Assembly: GCF_003003255.1 (NCBI RefSeq) | Contig: NZ_PVTD01000002.1 | Coordinates: forward strand, 620,001 to 684,000 | Source: Aliiruegeria haliotis | GTDB taxonomy: Bacteria > Pseudomonadota > Alphaproteobacteria > Rhodobacterales > Rhodobacteraceae | DNA length: 64,000 nt | Direction of reading: 5' to 3' | Shown here: positions 35,353 to 45,394 of the stretch, one piece after another | Numbering within the stretch: the first letter of the stretch is position 1 | Layout: each line of letters opens with the position of its first letter | Position numbers and translations under genes: made by a program | The notes under the pieces: generated by a model | Databases searched by the model: none | The model's input: only the letters and a program-made list of their open reading frames with translations | Told to the model about the DNA's origin: nothing

Positions 35353-36327
35353 CTACTCTGCGGCCGCTGCCGTCGGCACGGCCGAACCTGACAACGCGGG
35401 GCCGGACATCGAGGGACCGGGAACTGCGGCTCCAACGCCCGGGACACGCACCCGAAGGCGCTTGATCCGGCGCGGATCGGCGTCGATCACCTCGAACTGG
35501 GCACCGGACGGATGCGGAATGACCTCGCCGCGGGCCGGAACGCGACCGATCTCCATGAACACGAGCCCGCCGAGTGTGTCGACCTCCTCCTCGTCCTCAG
35601 CCTCGACCAGTTTCAGACCGATCTCGGCCTCGAATTCCTCAAGGGGTGTCCGTGCGAAGGCGAGGTAGCAACCGGGCTTCTCCTCGACCCAAAGCTCTTC
35701 CTCCTCGATGTCGTGTTCGTCCTCGATCTCACCGATCACCTGTTCGATCAGATCCTCGATCGTCACGAGCCCGTCCACGCCACCATATTCGTCGATCACC
35801 AAGGCCATGTGGCGCCGGTCGGTCTGCATCTTTTGCAGCAGCACGCCGATCGGCATCGAAGGCGGCGCGAAGATCAGGGGCCGCAGCATCGTCTCCAATT
35901 CGAACGTTTCCGGGTTCCTGCCATTGAAGCCATGCCGGAGAGCAACGTCCTTCATGTGGACAAGCCCCAGCGGGCTGTCGAGCGTGCCGTCGAAAACCGG
36001 CAACCGCGTGTTGCCACTGTCGCGGAAGACATCGATCAGTGACTCGAGGTCGATGTCGACCGGCACCGACGTGATTTCCACACGGGGGATGGCGACGTCC
36101 TCGACCCGCATCTGGCGCAGGTTGGCCATGCCACGCGACAGGCCATTGGCCGGCGCCACCGCCCGCCCTTCGCCAACTGTGGCGACGGTCGTGAATTCGT
36201 CAGGGAGGTTTTTCCGATCACCGAACAGGAGCCAGTGAAGCCGGCCCCAAAACCCCATTCGGTTCGATATGTCGGGCTCTGGCGCGCGCTGCGCTGCGCT
36301 AGAAGAGCCCTCGGGAGTGTCGCCCAT
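35353..36327 (-). CDS. corC: CBS-domain protein of the CorC/hemolysin family
   Basis: The 324-residue cytoplasmic protein has two CBS domains (about residues 75-200, for example VAIPRVEITSVPVD and ALVIDEYGGVDGLVTIEDLI) and a C-terminal transporter-associated domain. It lacks the DUF21 membrane domain of larger relatives, as expected for CorC/YbeX, which has been linked to magnesium/cobalt efflux and ribosome maturation. A ribosome binding site AAAGGA precedes the ATG. Its neighbours ybeY and lnt are the usual ones. Confidence 0.9.
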   Translation of the reverse strand: MGDTPEGSSSAAQRAPEPDISNRMGFWGRLHWLLFGDRKNLPDEFTTVATVGEGRAVAPANGLSRGMANLRQMRVEDVAIPRVEITSVPVDIDLESLIDVFRDSGNTRLPVFDGTLDSPLGLVHMKDVALRHGFNGRNPETFELETMLRPLIFAPPSMPIGVLLQKMQTDRRHMALVIDEYGGVDGLVTIEDLIEQVIGEIEDEHDIEEEELWVEEKPGCYLAFARTPLEEFEAEIGLKLVEAEDEEEVDTLGGLVFMEIGRVPARGEVIPHPSGAQFEVIDADPRRIKRLRVRVPGVGAAVPGPSMSGPALSGSAVPTAAAAE

Positions 36328-36365
36328 ATGTCCTTTCCAAAATCAACTGGACCTTCCGGTCCGCC

Positions 36366-36866
36366 CTAATATGGGTTCGGAAGACCGAGTTCGCCAAGTA
36401 TTGCGACCTCAATTCCTTCCATCAAGGCCGCATCTTCATCACAAATGTGATCATAACCCAACAAATGAAGGATTCCATGGACGATCAAATGCGTCACGTG
36501 AGCCTCCACCGGCTTGCCGGCTGCCGCAGCCTCCGCCCGGCATGTCTCCCAGGCGAGCGCGATGTCGCCCAGAAAGGTCGGTTCACCGGGGAAATCGGCC
36601 TCTGGCAAGGCCGGCTGTCCGCCGGGTCGTTCGGCTGAAAGGTCTTCTGCTGGCCACGAAAGCACGTTGGTTGCGGTTTCCTTTGCCCTGAAATCGGCAT
36701 TCAGCACCGCAATCCGCGCGTCATCGGTTGCAAGCAGCGCGATCTCCGCCGCCTCAGGGAGTCGAAGGTGGCGCAGAACCCGGATCGCCGCGGCTTCGGC
36801 CAGTTCAGGCAGCCCGATGGTGTCCCAAGGCTCGGCCTCGACCACGATTTCGACAATCTCGTTCAT
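36366..36866 (-). CDS. ybeY: Endoribonuclease YbeY (rRNA maturation factor)
   Basis: YbeY is a zinc-dependent RNase needed for 16S rRNA 3' end processing and ribosome quality control. The 166-residue protein contains the three-histidine metal motif HLIVHGILHLLGYDH near the C-terminus. The preceding core ETATNVLSWPAED is a conserved variant of the NVLSFP signature. It lies between phoH and corC. Confidence 0.95.
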   Translation of the reverse strand: MNEIVEIVVEAEPWDTIGLPELAEAAAIRVLRHLRLPEAAEIALLATDDARIAVLNADFRAKETATNVLSWPAEDLSAERPGGQPALPEADFPGEPTFLGDIALAWETCRAEAAAAGKPVEAHVTHLIVHGILHLLGYDHICDEDAALMEGIEVAILGELGLPNPY

Positions 36867-36922
36867 CTTGCGTCCTGCGGCAGGTTTCCGCCGCCCGGAG
36901 CGCGTGATCGCGGTGAACGCGA

Positions 36923-37939
36923 TCAGCCCGGCGGCGAATCAGTGTCATAGGCCTCGATGATCCGGGCCACAAGCGGGTGTCGCACGACGTCCTTTGCGGT
37001 GAAATAGTTGAAGGAGATTCCGTCGACACCCTTCAAGAGCTGCTCCGCCTCGATCAACCCGGACTTCACACCGCGTGGCAGGTCCACCTGGCTGCGGTCG
37101 CCGGTGACCACCATGCGGGATCCCTCTCCCAGACGGGTCAGAAACATCTTCATCTGCATCGTCGTCGCATTCTGCGCCTCGTCCAGAACGACAGCCGCGT
37201 TCGCCAGCGTGCGGCCGCGCATGAAGGCGAGCGGCGCGATCTCGATCTTCTTCTCTTCCTTCAGCTTGTTCACCTGCTTGCCGGGAAGGAAGTCGTTCAG
37301 CGCGTCATAGAGCGGCTGCATGTAGGGGTCGACCTTCTCCTCCTGCGTTCCGGGAAGGAAACCAAGACGCTCGCCGGCCTCGACCGCCGGACGGCAAAGG
37401 ATGATCTTGTCCACATGCCCTTCCACGAAGAGGTTTACCGCGACCGCGACCGCAAGATAGGTCTTGCCCGTGCCCGCCGGGCCGATGCCGAACGCCAACT
37501 CGTTGGACATCAGCGAGCGTACATAGGCTTTCTGTGCCTCGGTCCGAGGTTCCACGATCTTCTTGCGGGTCTTGATCTCCACGCGCCCGCCCTGGAACAT
37601 CTCCAGCTGATCGGCGGCCCGCGGCGCGGCCTCGTCTTCGAGCGTCCCGAGCCGGATGGCTCCGTCGATGTCGCCGGGCTCCAGAGAACGCCCCGCTTCA
37701 AGACGTTCGTACAACTCCTGAAGGATCACGGCCCCGCGGGCTCGGCTGTCGCCATCGCCGATCAGCGCAAGATGATTGCCGCGCCGGATGATCTGAAGTC
37801 CAAGCTGGTGCTCTATCTGCGACAGGTTCCGGTCGAACTCGCCGCAGAGTTCCACCAGTAGGCGGTTGTCGGGAAATTCCAGAGGGGTTTCCAGGATCTC
37901 GGAAGATTGCGTCGGGGGGGTCAGGGCGCTGATTCCCAA
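36923..37939 (-). CDS. PhoH-family ATPase (YbeZ-like)
   Basis: The 338-residue protein is a PhoH-like ATPase with the P-loop GIGPAGTGKTYLAV at about residue 157 and the Walker B region AAVVLDEAQNATTMQMKMF. Residues 1-110 form the N-terminal KH-like part of the long PhoH/YbeZ type. YbeZ works with YbeY in rRNA processing. It starts the phoH-ybeY-corC-lnt row, while miaB, often the gene before it, lies about 1 kb away behind a divergent small gene. Confidence 0.93.
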   Translation of the reverse strand: MGISALTPPTQSSEILETPLEFPDNRLLVELCGEFDRNLSQIEHQLGLQIIRRGNHLALIGDGDSRARGAVILQELYERLEAGRSLEPGDIDGAIRLGTLEDEAAPRAADQLEMFQGGRVEIKTRKKIVEPRTEAQKAYVRSLMSNELAFGIGPAGTGKTYLAVAVAVNLFVEGHVDKIILCRPAVEAGERLGFLPGTQEEKVDPYMQPLYDALNDFLPGKQVNKLKEEKKIEIAPLAFMRGRTLANAAVVLDEAQNATTMQMKMFLTRLGEGSRMVVTGDRSQVDLPRGVKSGLIEAEQLLKGVDGISFNYFTAKDVVRHPLVARIIEAYDTDSPPG

Positions 37940-38420
37940 AAATGCGGCTCCGCTGCTCGTGTTGTCCGTGGTTCAATGCTGCCCTGCTTGCTGCACCTCT
38001 GGCAAGTGAAACTGCGGAAAAATCACGTGAGTGACACAAAAAGAGCCGCATGCGCGCGTCACGACTGCCATATCTAGCGTCTGGCACCGTCTCGCACTTC
38101 GCGCGCGCCGGTCCCCGCGGATGCTGCGATCCGGTGTGGAAACAACTGCTTGAACCATCCCCGTGCCCACCGCACTGAAACGCATTTTCGCTGCCCCGGC
38201 GCCAGCGGTCCGCCAGCTTCACTGAACGGGCCCGTTGTGCGAATCGCTGTTCGACCCGGATTGAGCGGAAAACCGCACCAATGCGGCGATCATTTTGCGA
38301 CTGTTCCCGATATGGACACAGAAACGGCCGGGATGGGATGGTTTCAATCGGGAGGACGGGACGGCGCGAAGATAATCATTTGAAAATAGTAATGAAATTG
38401 ATCGTTTCTCGATCCCGGGC
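37940..38420. other. Intergenic region between phoH and the secreted-protein gene
   Basis: About 480 bases with no recognised gene. The right part, from about 38340, becomes AT-rich and leads into the promoter of the secreted-protein gene. A minus-strand promoter for phoH must be in this region but was not identified. Confidence 0.4.
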
Positions 38421-38448
38421 TTAACAATCGACGCGGGGCGGGTATGAT
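38421..38448 (+). promoter_or_regulatory. Promoter of the secreted-protein gene
   Basis: TTAACA at 38421-38426 and TATGAT at 38443-38448 are separated by 16 bases, a good sigma-70 match in an AT-rich block. The start would be near 38455, 77 bases before the ATG. Confidence 0.55.
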
Positions 38449-38531
38449 TTCGTGGGGTTTTACCAAAAATACACCGCTCCGGGGGCTGTCTCGGCTAGTA
38501 GGTTGCGTTCAAAAACGGGAAGGACGGTACA

Positions 38532-38864
38532 ATGAAGAAATTGACCATGGTGGCGGTGGCCGCCGCGATTGCGTTGCCTGTGGGAGGGGCAGCATTTGCA
38601 CAAGGCAAGCCCTCGCATCCCGAATCCTCCGGCAAAGGGACCATCAACATCAGTTGCTACCGCGGCGCCCTGAAGACGGTGGCCTGGGATCGTCCCAATG
38701 CCGTCTTCATCGAGGACCTTCTCAGCTACGGCTATACTTGGAAGCAGGCCCACACAATTGGTGAGCGTGTCTGTCGGGACGAATATGGCGTCGGCAATGG
38801 CGAACACAAGATCGCAACGCTCAAGCGCCTGATGGTCGAACATCCGGTCGGGTCCGACTTCTGA
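38532..38864 (+). CDS. Small secreted protein of unknown function
   Basis: The 110-residue product starts with a clear signal peptide (MKKLTMVAVAAAIALPVGGA, cleavage after AFA). The mature part of about 86 residues has two cysteines (ISCYRG and ERVCRDEYG), which could form a disulfide bond in the periplasm. I do not recognise the family. It has a ribosome binding site (GGAAGGA) and a good promoter. It lies on the opposite strand between miaB and phoH, which are normally close, so it is a lineage-specific insertion there. Confidence 0.75.
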   Translation: MKKLTMVAVAAAIALPVGGAAFAQGKPSHPESSGKGTINISCYRGALKTVAWDRPNAVFIEDLLSYGYTWKQAHTIGERVCRDEYGVGNGEHKIATLKRLMVEHPVGSDF

Positions 38865-38945
38865 TATACCGCTGACTCTGGCGCAATTTGAAGGGCATCG
38901 CTCCGGGCGATGCCCCGAATGCGTTCGCGCGGTTCGCACATTCCC

Positions 38946-40259
38946 TCAGACGAGCACACCACCCAGTGAGTTGGGTCCGCTTTCGGAAATCAGAACGCGC
39001 GCGAGCGTTCCGGCCGGCAGATCGGTCTGAACATGCACGGCATGGAGGTGGTCGGACTTGCCGACCATCTGTCCGTCCATCCGCCCGGCCCTTTCGAACA
39101 GCACACCGACCTCGCGTCCAACCATTGCGTCCTGCGCCTCGCGTTGCTGCTTGGTCAGCAATGCCTGAAGGCGTTGCAGGCGATCGTCGGCAGCCTCCGG
39201 GTCGACAAGCGGGCGTTCCGCTGCCGGTGTGCCCGGGCGGGAGGAGTATTTGAAGGAAAAACACTGCCCGTATTTCACGGCCTCCACGAGCTCCATGGTG
39301 GCACGGAAATCAGCCTCCGTCTCTTCCGGGAAGCCGACGATGAAATCGCCCGAGATCAGGATATCCGGACGCGCCGCACGGATGCGTTCGATGAGCCGGA
39401 TGTACTCTTCCGCCGTATGCCCCCGGTTCATCCGTTTGAGGATGCGGTCGGAACCTGACTGCACAGGCAGATGCAAATAGGGCATGAGCTTTGCGCAATT
39501 GCCGTGTGCAGCGATCAGATCATCGTCCATGTCATTCGGGTGCGATGTGGTGAAGCGAATCCGCTCCAGCCCGTCGATCTCCGCGAGGCGCCGGATCAGG
39601 CTGGCCAGCCCCCGGCTCTGCCCGTTTTCCTCACCATGATAGGCATTCACGTTCTGCCCCAGCAACGTGATCTCCCGCACGCCCTGCTCCACCAGTCCCT
39701 CGGCCTCACGCAGCACCCGCGAGACCGGGCGGGACGCTTCGGCGCCACGGGTATAGGGTACCACGCAAAAGGCGCAGAACTTGTCACAGCCTTCCTGCAC
39801 CGTCAGAAACGCGGTCGGACCGCGCTTTGGCTTGGGCCGCCTGGGCAGGTGGTCGAACTTCAGCTCCTCGGGGAATTCGGTATCCAGCGCCTTGCCACCG
39901 GCCCGTGCCTGCCGCTCCAGTTCGGGCAAGCGGTGGTAGCTTTGCGGACCGACAACAAGGTCAACCATCGGCTGGCGCCGCATGATCTCTTCGCCTTCGG
40001 CCTGGGCGACACAGCCTGCCACTCCAATCTTCAGGTCGGGATTGCCGGCCTTCAGTGGCTTGTACCGGCCAAGCTCCGAATAGACCTTTTCAGCCGCCTT
40101 TTCGCGGATATGGCATGTGTTGAGCAGGATCATGTCCGCGCCTTCGGGGCTGTCGACCTGCTCATAGCCCTGCAGCGCCTCTGCCATGCGCTCGCTGTCA
40201 TAGACATTCATCTGACAGCCATAGGTCTTGATGTAGAGCTTCTTCGGCGTCTCGGTCAT
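38946..40259 (-). CDS. miaB: tRNA-2-methylthio-N6-dimethylallyladenosine synthase
   Basis: MiaB adds a methylthio group to A37 of some tRNAs by radical SAM chemistry. The start [20 protein letters not shown] at 40259 is 9 bases after AGGAG. The next ATG upstream is too close to that site. The first Fe-S cluster uses cysteines in the N-terminal domain ([21 protein letters not shown]) and the radical SAM cluster is [20 protein letters not shown] domain ends the 437-residue protein. Confidence 0.97.
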   Translation of the reverse strand: MTETPKKLYIKTYGCQMNVYDSERMAEALQGYEQVDSPEGADMILLNTCHIREKAAEKVYSELGRYKPLKAGNPDLKIGVAGCVAQAEGEEIMRRQPMVDLVVGPQSYHRLPELERQARAGGKALDTEFPEELKFDHLPRRPKPKRGPTAFLTVQEGCDKFCAFCVVPYTRGAEASRPVSRVLREAEGLVEQGVREITLLGQNVNAYHGEENGQSRGLASLIRRLAEIDGLERIRFTTSHPNDMDDDLIAAHGNCAKLMPYLHLPVQSGSDRILKRMNRGHTAEEYIRLIERIRAARPDILISGDFIVGFPEETEADFRATMELVEAVKYGQCFSFKYSSRPGTPAAERPLVDPEAADDRLQRLQALLTKQQREAQDAMVGREVGVLFERAGRMDGQMVGKSDHLHAVHVQTDLPAGTLARVLISESGPNSLGGVLV

Positions 40260-40425
40260 CTGCCACATCTCCTGTACGCTGGCGCGCCGGATACCCCAGC
40301 CGCATCAAATGCGCAACGTCCGCGCAAGCTGTGCGGCCGCTGTTGCGCGGAACCCGGCCTTGACCGTAGGCTGCCGGCCAAAGCGAGCCGGTCAAGGCGC
40401 TTGCAACCAAGGCGACAGGCAACGG

Positions 40426-41289
40426 ATGCACTATCCCGATATCGACTCCTTCGTGAAGGCGGGCAAGGCAGTGCTCGACCGCGGGCCCATTGCCGCGATT
40501 TTCGTGGAGGACGACATAGAAATCGCCTCCACCGTCGAACACCATGTCAAATGCGGGTTTCAGACCCTGGTCTTGCTGACGGCCCCCACGGTCGAACTTC
40601 CCGGCGATCTGCCGGACTTTGTGCATTCGCTTCCCAACGATCCCCATCGCGACGAGGCCATTTGCGACCCGCTCAACCGCATTGTCGCCGCCGCCCCGGC
40701 GGGGACGTGGATGTACTATGGCTACAACGCCGAGTACCTGTTCTACCCCTTCTGCGAAGATCGCACGGTGGGCGAGATGCTGGCATTCCACGCCGAGGAA
40801 CGGCGGGATGCGATGGTCACCTTTGTCGTGGATCTCTATGCCGACGACCTCGACACCTACCCGAATGCTGTCGCGTGCGACCGAGCGCACCTCGACCGCG
40901 CCGGATATTTTGCCCTATCCCGCAATGGCGAGCATGGCCCCAAGGAGCGGCAACTCGACTTCTTCGGAGGCCTGCGCTGGCGGTTCGAGGAACATGTGCC
41001 TAAGGACCGGCGCAAGATCGACAGGGTGTCGCTGTTCCGCACGAAACCCGGGCTTCGGCTGCGGCCCGATTTCACCTTCAACGACGAGGAATACAACACA
41101 TTCTCCTGTCCTTGGCACCACAACCTGACGGCGGCTGTGTGCTCTTTCCGGACGGCGAAGGCGCTGAAGCTCAACCCCGGGTCATCGCCGGAAATCAGGA
41201 GCTTTGGCTGGTTCAACAGCACGCCGTTCGAGTGGTCATCCCAACAATTGATGGATCTTGGGCTGATGGAACCGGGTCAGTGGTTCTAG
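40426..41289 (+). CDS. Putative glycosyltransferase family 2-like protein
   Basis: This 287-residue protein has no signal peptide or membrane helix. It starts MHYPDIDSFVKAGKAVLDRG at 40426 after a poor ribosome binding site. Segments such as FVEDDIEIASTVEHHVKCGF, FYPFCEDRTVGEMLAFHAEE and FSCPWHHNLTA recall small GT2-type glycosyltransferases with an acidic metal site and an HxxxCG-like element. I recognise it only weakly, and hypothetical protein is the safe label. It is divergent from miaB and converges with irr. Confidence 0.6.
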   Translation: MHYPDIDSFVKAGKAVLDRGPIAAIFVEDDIEIASTVEHHVKCGFQTLVLLTAPTVELPGDLPDFVHSLPNDPHRDEAICDPLNRIVAAAPAGTWMYYGYNAEYLFYPFCEDRTVGEMLAFHAEERRDAMVTFVVDLYADDLDTYPNAVACDRAHLDRAGYFALSRNGEHGPKERQLDFFGGLRWRFEEHVPKDRRKIDRVSLFRTKPGLRLRPDFTFNDEEYNTFSCPWHHNLTAAVCSFRTAKALKLNPGSSPEIRSFGWFNSTPFEWSSQQLMDLGLMEPGQWF

Positions 41290-41356
41290 CTGCGGCACGA
41301 CGTCTGATTCGCGAGGCACTGCAAATCCTGTTGTGCCTTTGAAAGGCGCTTCGGGA

Positions 41357-41776
41357 TCAGGTTCGCCGAAGGCGGATCACCACATCGACACTCGCCAGTT
41401 CCGCACCCTCCGGGATCTCCGGCAGGCTTGCGATTTCGAGTTGGTCGGCCGGGGCGTCGGTCAGGCTCTGGCTGTCTTCCCAGTAAAAATGCGGATGATC
41501 CTCGGTGCAGGTGTCAAAGTAGCTCTTTGTTCCGTCCACCGTGATCTCGCGCATCAGCCCAGCTTCGCAGAAGGCCCGAAGCGTGTTGTAGACCGTTGCG
41601 AGCGAAACCCGCTCCCCGGACTTGCGCGTCGCCTCGAACAGGCTCTCGGCGGTGACATGGCGATTGCAACCGTCGCCAACCAGTAGCGCGGCCAGAAGCA
41701 GACGCTGACGCGTCGGCCGCAGGTCTCCCTGCACAAGCCACTCCGATCCGCGCTGTCTTTCCTGGGTATTCATCAT
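41357..41776 (-). CDS. irr: Iron response regulator Irr (Fur family)
   Basis: Irr is the heme- and iron-status regulator of alphaproteobacteria. It represses heme synthesis and activates iron uptake when iron is low. The 139-residue protein has the Fur-type winged helix (RPTRQRLLLAALLV, SLATVYNTLRAFCEAGL) and the heme-linked histidine region EDHPHFYW. Irr is expected to control hemP genes. The start may be either of two adjacent ATGs (41776 or 41773). It is divergent from fabA, as in other Rhodobacterales. Confidence 0.88.
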   Translation of the reverse strand: MMNTQERQRGSEWLVQGDLRPTRQRLLLAALLVGDGCNRHVTAESLFEATRKSGERVSLATVYNTLRAFCEAGLMREITVDGTKSYFDTCTEDHPHFYWEDSQSLTDAPADQLEIASLPEIPEGAELASVDVVIRLRRT

Positions 41777-41949
41777 GCCTGTCCGTCGCGCTGCCTGACC
41801 CATGTTATATGCGGTCCAATGTCTGGAATTCAATTGAAAACAGATCGCAACGCGCCACCGACGGGACGGTCTGGCGCCCTTGCGCCTGATCAATTTGCGG
41901 TGATAGACAGCCCGAAACACCTGTAGGGCGCATTGGGAGGCACGGCGGA

Positions 41950-42462
41950 ATGGCCGAGAGAAAAACGAGTTTCGACAAGGAAGACCTGCTGGCGTGTGCC
42001 CGTGGAGAGATGTTCGGCCCCGGCAATGCACAACTCCCGCTTCCGCCGATGCTGATGGCCGACCGGATCACCGACATCTCCGACGAAGGTGGCGAGTTCG
42101 GCAAGGGCTACCTTGAAGCCGAGTTCGACATCGATCCGGAACTCTGGTTCTTCCCTTGCCACTTCCCCGGAAACCCGGTCATGCCCGGCTGCCTTGGCCT
42201 TGACGGGTTGTGGCAACTCACCGGGTTTGGCCTGGGATGGCGCGGGCTGAATGGCCAGGGCTTTGCGCTCGGCGCCGGCGAAGTGAAGTTCTCCGGCATG
42301 GTGCGCCCCTCCACGAAGATGATCACCTACAGGATCGACTATTCCCGCGTCATCGACCGCAAGCTCAAGCTGGGCGTCGCCAACGGCAAGGTCTATGCTG
42401 ACGGCGAAGAGATCTACAACGTGACCGGCCTCAAGGTCGGCCTCGCTGAAGCCGAATCCTGA
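41950..42462 (+). CDS. fabA: 3-hydroxydecanoyl-ACP dehydratase/isomerase
   Basis: FabA makes and isomerises trans-2-decenoyl-ACP, the branch point of anaerobic unsaturated fatty acid synthesis. The 170-residue protein has the catalytic His in [17 protein letters not shown], with the acidic residue in the same motif, and the N-terminus [20 protein letters not shown]. It is followed by fabB after 28 bases and is divergent from irr. Confidence 0.96.
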   Translation: MAERKTSFDKEDLLACARGEMFGPGNAQLPLPPMLMADRITDISDEGGEFGKGYLEAEFDIDPELWFFPCHFPGNPVMPGCLGLDGLWQLTGFGLGWRGLNGQGFALGAGEVKFSGMVRPSTKMITYRIDYSRVIDRKLKLGVANGKVYADGEEIYNVTGLKVGLAEAES

Positions 42463-42490
42463 TCCGCAATCGGTCTCAAGGAGAGCCATG

Positions 42491-43723
42491 ATGCGTCGCG
42501 TCGTCGTCACCGGTCTGGGAATCGTCTCCCCCATCGGCAATTCCGCAGATGAAGTCACCGACTCCCTGAAAGCCGGCGCCTCCGGCATCGCCTTCGACGA
42601 AACGATGGCGGAGCATGGTTTCCGCAGCCAGGTTTCCGGGCAACTCAACATCAACACCGCCGAGCACATCGACAAGCGCACGCTGCGCTTCATGGGCCCG
42701 GGGGCGGCCTTCGCCCATATCGCGATGCAGCAGGCCATTGCCGATGCCGGCCTTTCGGACGACGACGTCGTCAACGTCCGCACCGGGCTGGTGGCTGGAT
42801 CTGGCGGGCCCTCCACCTCCGCGATGCTAACCGCGCACCAGACCGTTCTGAAGACAGGCGCCACAAAGCGGATCGGGCCCTTCGCGGTGCCCAAGTGCAT
42901 GTCGTCGACCATCTCTGCGAACCTCGCCACAGCGTTCAAGATCAAGGGGATCAACTACTCGATCACCTCCGCCTGCTCGACCTCGCTGCATTGCATCGGC
43001 AATGCCTCCGAACAGATCATGATGGGCAAGCAGGACGTGATGTTCGCCGGCGGCGGCGAAGAACTGGACTGGACGCTCTCCTGCCTCTTCGACGCGATGG
43101 GCGCCATGTCGTCCAAGTACAACGACACCCCGGAGACCGCTTCGCGCGCCTTCGATGCCTCACGTGACGGTTTCGTCATCGGTGGCGGCGGCGGGATCGT
43201 GGTCCTGGAAGAGCTTGAACATGCGAAGGCGCGCGGTGCGAAGATCTATGCGGAAGTGACGGGCTTTGCCGCGACCTCCGATGGTCACGACATGGTGGCG
43301 CCCTCTGGTGAAGGCGGCGAGCGGGCCATGCGCCTGGCGCTCGACTCGCTGCCCGAGGGCCGCTCCGTCAGCTATATCAATGCGCATGGCACCTCGACGC
43401 CGGTGGGCGATGTCGGAGAGATCGAGGCGGTTCGCCGGGTGTTCGGCGACGGCAGCACACCGCCGGTATCTTCCACCAAGTCGATGACTGGCCACGCTCA
43501 GGGTGCGGCCGGGGCGATGGAGGCCGTGTTCTGCCTGCTGATGCTGAAGGGCGATTTCATTGCCCCTTCGATCAACGTGACCGATCTCGACCCGGCCCTG
43601 AAGCCGGAGGAAATCGCTACCTCGCTGGTCGAGGGTGCGGGTCTGGACACGGTCATGACAAACAGCTTCGGCTTCGGCGGCACCAACGGGTCGATGCTGC
43701 TTTCGCGGTTCAGGGACGGGTAG
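42491..43723 (+). CDS. fabB: Beta-ketoacyl-ACP synthase I
   Basis: FabB elongates the unsaturated intermediate made by FabA. Its catalytic Cys is in [12 protein letters not shown] and the two His are in [11 protein letters not shown] and [12 protein letters not shown] chose the second of two adjacent ATGs because it is 7 bases from AAGGAG and gives [18 protein letters not shown]. The 410-residue length is normal. It ends 10 bases before fabI. Confidence 0.96.
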   Translation: MRRVVVTGLGIVSPIGNSADEVTDSLKAGASGIAFDETMAEHGFRSQVSGQLNINTAEHIDKRTLRFMGPGAAFAHIAMQQAIADAGLSDDDVVNVRTGLVAGSGGPSTSAMLTAHQTVLKTGATKRIGPFAVPKCMSSTISANLATAFKIKGINYSITSACSTSLHCIGNASEQIMMGKQDVMFAGGGEELDWTLSCLFDAMGAMSSKYNDTPETASRAFDASRDGFVIGGGGGIVVLEELEHAKARGAKIYAEVTGFAATSDGHDMVAPSGEGGERAMRLALDSLPEGRSVSYINAHGTSTPVGDVGEIEAVRRVFGDGSTPPVSSTKSMTGHAQGAAGAMEAVFCLLMLKGDFIAPSINVTDLDPALKPEEIATSLVEGAGLDTVMTNSFGFGGTNGSMLLSRFRDG

Positions 43724-43733
43724 AGAATTCCAG

Positions 43734-44522
43734 ATGGCAGATCTTCTCAAGGGCAAACGCGGCCTCGTCATGGGCGTGGCCAACGACCGCTCCATTGCCT
43801 GGGGCATAGCAAAGGCCATGGCCGGTGAAGGGGCAGAGCTTGCCTTCTCCTATCAGGGCGATGCCTTCGGCAAACGTGTCGAGCCACTGGCAGAATCAGT
43901 CGGGTCCGATTTCCTGCTCGATGTGGATGTCACCGACGACGACTCGCTCGACGCGGCCTTCGGCTCGATCCGGGAGCGTTGGGGCGGTTTGGATTTCCTG
44001 GTCCACGCCATCGCATATTCCGACAAGAACGAACTCGGCGGCCGGTTCGTCAACACCACGCGGGAGAACTTCCGCAACTCGTTGACGATCTCCTGCTACT
44101 CGCTCATCGACGTGGCGCGGCGAGCCGCGCCACTGATGTCCGGCAGCGGTACGATCCTCACGCTGACCTACCAGGGGTCCAACCGGGTGACGCCCTACTA
44201 CAATGTCATGGGCGTGGCGAAGGCGGCCTTGGAAAGCACCGTGCGCTACCTTGCCAACGACCTTGGCCCGGACGGCATCCGCGTCAACGCGATCTCGCCC
44301 GGCCCGATGAAGACACTGGCAGGGGCCGCCATAAGCGGCGCGCGCAAGACCTTCCGTCTGACAGAGGCCAATGCCCCGATGCGGGCGAACGCCACGCTGG
44401 AGGCAGTGGGCGGTACGGCGGTCTATCTCGCTTCAGATGCGGGTGCCTGCACAAGCGGCGAGATCATCCACGTCGATGGCGGCTACCACGTGCTGGGCAT
44501 GCCACAGCCCGAAAACATCTGA
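43734..44522 (+). CDS. fabI: Enoyl-ACP reductase
   Basis: FabI is the NADH-dependent enoyl reductase of fatty acid synthesis. The 262-residue SDR protein starts MADLLKGKRGLVMGVANDRS, where the nucleotide loop GVANDRSIAWG is the FabI variant. The active site is the Tyr-Lys pair in YYNVMGVAKAALE. It closes the fabA-fabB-fabI operon with a strong terminator after it, and its position suggests it acts mainly with FabA and FabB. Confidence 0.95.
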   Translation: MADLLKGKRGLVMGVANDRSIAWGIAKAMAGEGAELAFSYQGDAFGKRVEPLAESVGSDFLLDVDVTDDDSLDAAFGSIRERWGGLDFLVHAIAYSDKNELGGRFVNTTRENFRNSLTISCYSLIDVARRAAPLMSGSGTILTLTYQGSNRVTPYYNVMGVAKAALESTVRYLANDLGPDGIRVNAISPGPMKTLAGAAISGARKTFRLTEANAPMRANATLEAVGGTAVYLASDAGACTSGEIIHVDGGYHVLGMPQPENI

Positions 44523-44559
44523 CGCACACCCGTTTCCCGAGAGGGAGAGAACCGGAACT

Positions 44560-44595
44560 GGAGGGCGGAGCGATCTCTGCCCTCCTTTCTTTTTC
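44560..44595 (+). terminator. Rho-independent terminator of the fabABI operon
   Basis: GGAGGGC (44560-44566) pairs with GCCCTCC (44579-44585) and is followed by TTTCTTTTT. It lies 38 bases after the fabI stop. Confidence 0.8.
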
Positions 44596-44707
44596 GGGTC
44601 CCGGCCCGGGATTTCACGGCCGGCAACGGCCTTCGCTGCGAAGCGGCATTTCCGCCATTCCCATCGTTCGGTCGCTGTGCCAGATTTGCCGCCCAAGGGA
44701 GGATGGG

Positions 44708-45394
44708 ATGTCACGGCGTATTGTAGTGTTCGATGCCTATGGCACGTTGTTCGACATTTCTGCCGCCGCTCGACGCGCGGCCGGGGAGCCGGGTGGCGAG
44801 CCCCTGCGGGATAATTGGCAGGCCCTTGCGACGCTTTGGCGGGAAAAGCAGCTATCCTACTCATGGCTGCGCGCGATCACCGGCGCACATACCGATTTCT
44901 GGCATGTGACTTGCGATGCGTTGGATTTCGCGCTCGAAACGATGGGCTTGTCCGGCAACGCGCTACGGTCGAGGCTGCTGCAACTCTACCGAGAGCTTGA
45001 CGCCTATCCAGAGGTGCCCGCGATGCTCGGGGAGCTGAAGGCACAGGACCACCAGACGGCAATCCTGTCCAATGGCTCGCCAGAGATGCTTCTGGCCGCG
45101 ATCACGTCTGCTGGGGTCGGCTCGCACCTCGACGCGGTACTCTCCGTCGAGGACGCCGGGGTCTTCAAGCCGGATGCCCGGGTCTATGATCTTGTCGGGC
45201 AACACTTCGGCTGTAGCGCATCGGACGTCCTCTTTGTCTCCTCCAACGGGTGGGACGCGGCCAGTGCCACAGGCTACGGTTTCACCTCCGCCTGGGTCAA
45301 TCGCACGGGGCAACCATGCGACCGCCTTCCATGGACACCGACCCATACCCTCACCGACCTTGCTTTACTTCCGGAACTGGCTGGAACGCTATGA
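44708..45394 (+). CDS. Haloacid dehalogenase, type II-like
   Basis: The 228-residue protein is an L-2-haloacid dehalogenase-type HAD hydrolase. It has the nucleophile FDAYGTLFD, the LSNGSPEML motif, the lysine in VFKPDARVYDL and the SSNGWDAASATGYGF motif IV. The FDAYGTLFD and SNGWDA patterns are typical of type II dehalogenases, in which Asp attacks the carbon-halogen bond. The substrate is not proven. A GGGAGG lies before the ATG. Its stop overlaps the start of the next hydrolase gene. Confidence 0.85.
   Translation: MSRRIVVFDAYGTLFDISAAARRAAGEPGGEPLRDNWQALATLWREKQLSYSWLRAITGAHTDFWHVTCDALDFALETMGLSGNALRSRLLQLYRELDAYPEVPAMLGELKAQDHQTAILSNGSPEMLLAAITSAGVGSHLDAVLSVEDAGVFKPDARVYDLVGQHFGCSASDVLFVSSNGWDAASATGYGFTSAWVNRTGQPCDRLPWTPTHTLTDLALLPELAGTL

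Noticed and set aside
39471-41003. A 510-codon plus-strand frame opposite miaB and running into the next gene
   Set aside because: It is antisense to miaB and in another frame of the glycosyltransferase-like gene. No family features.
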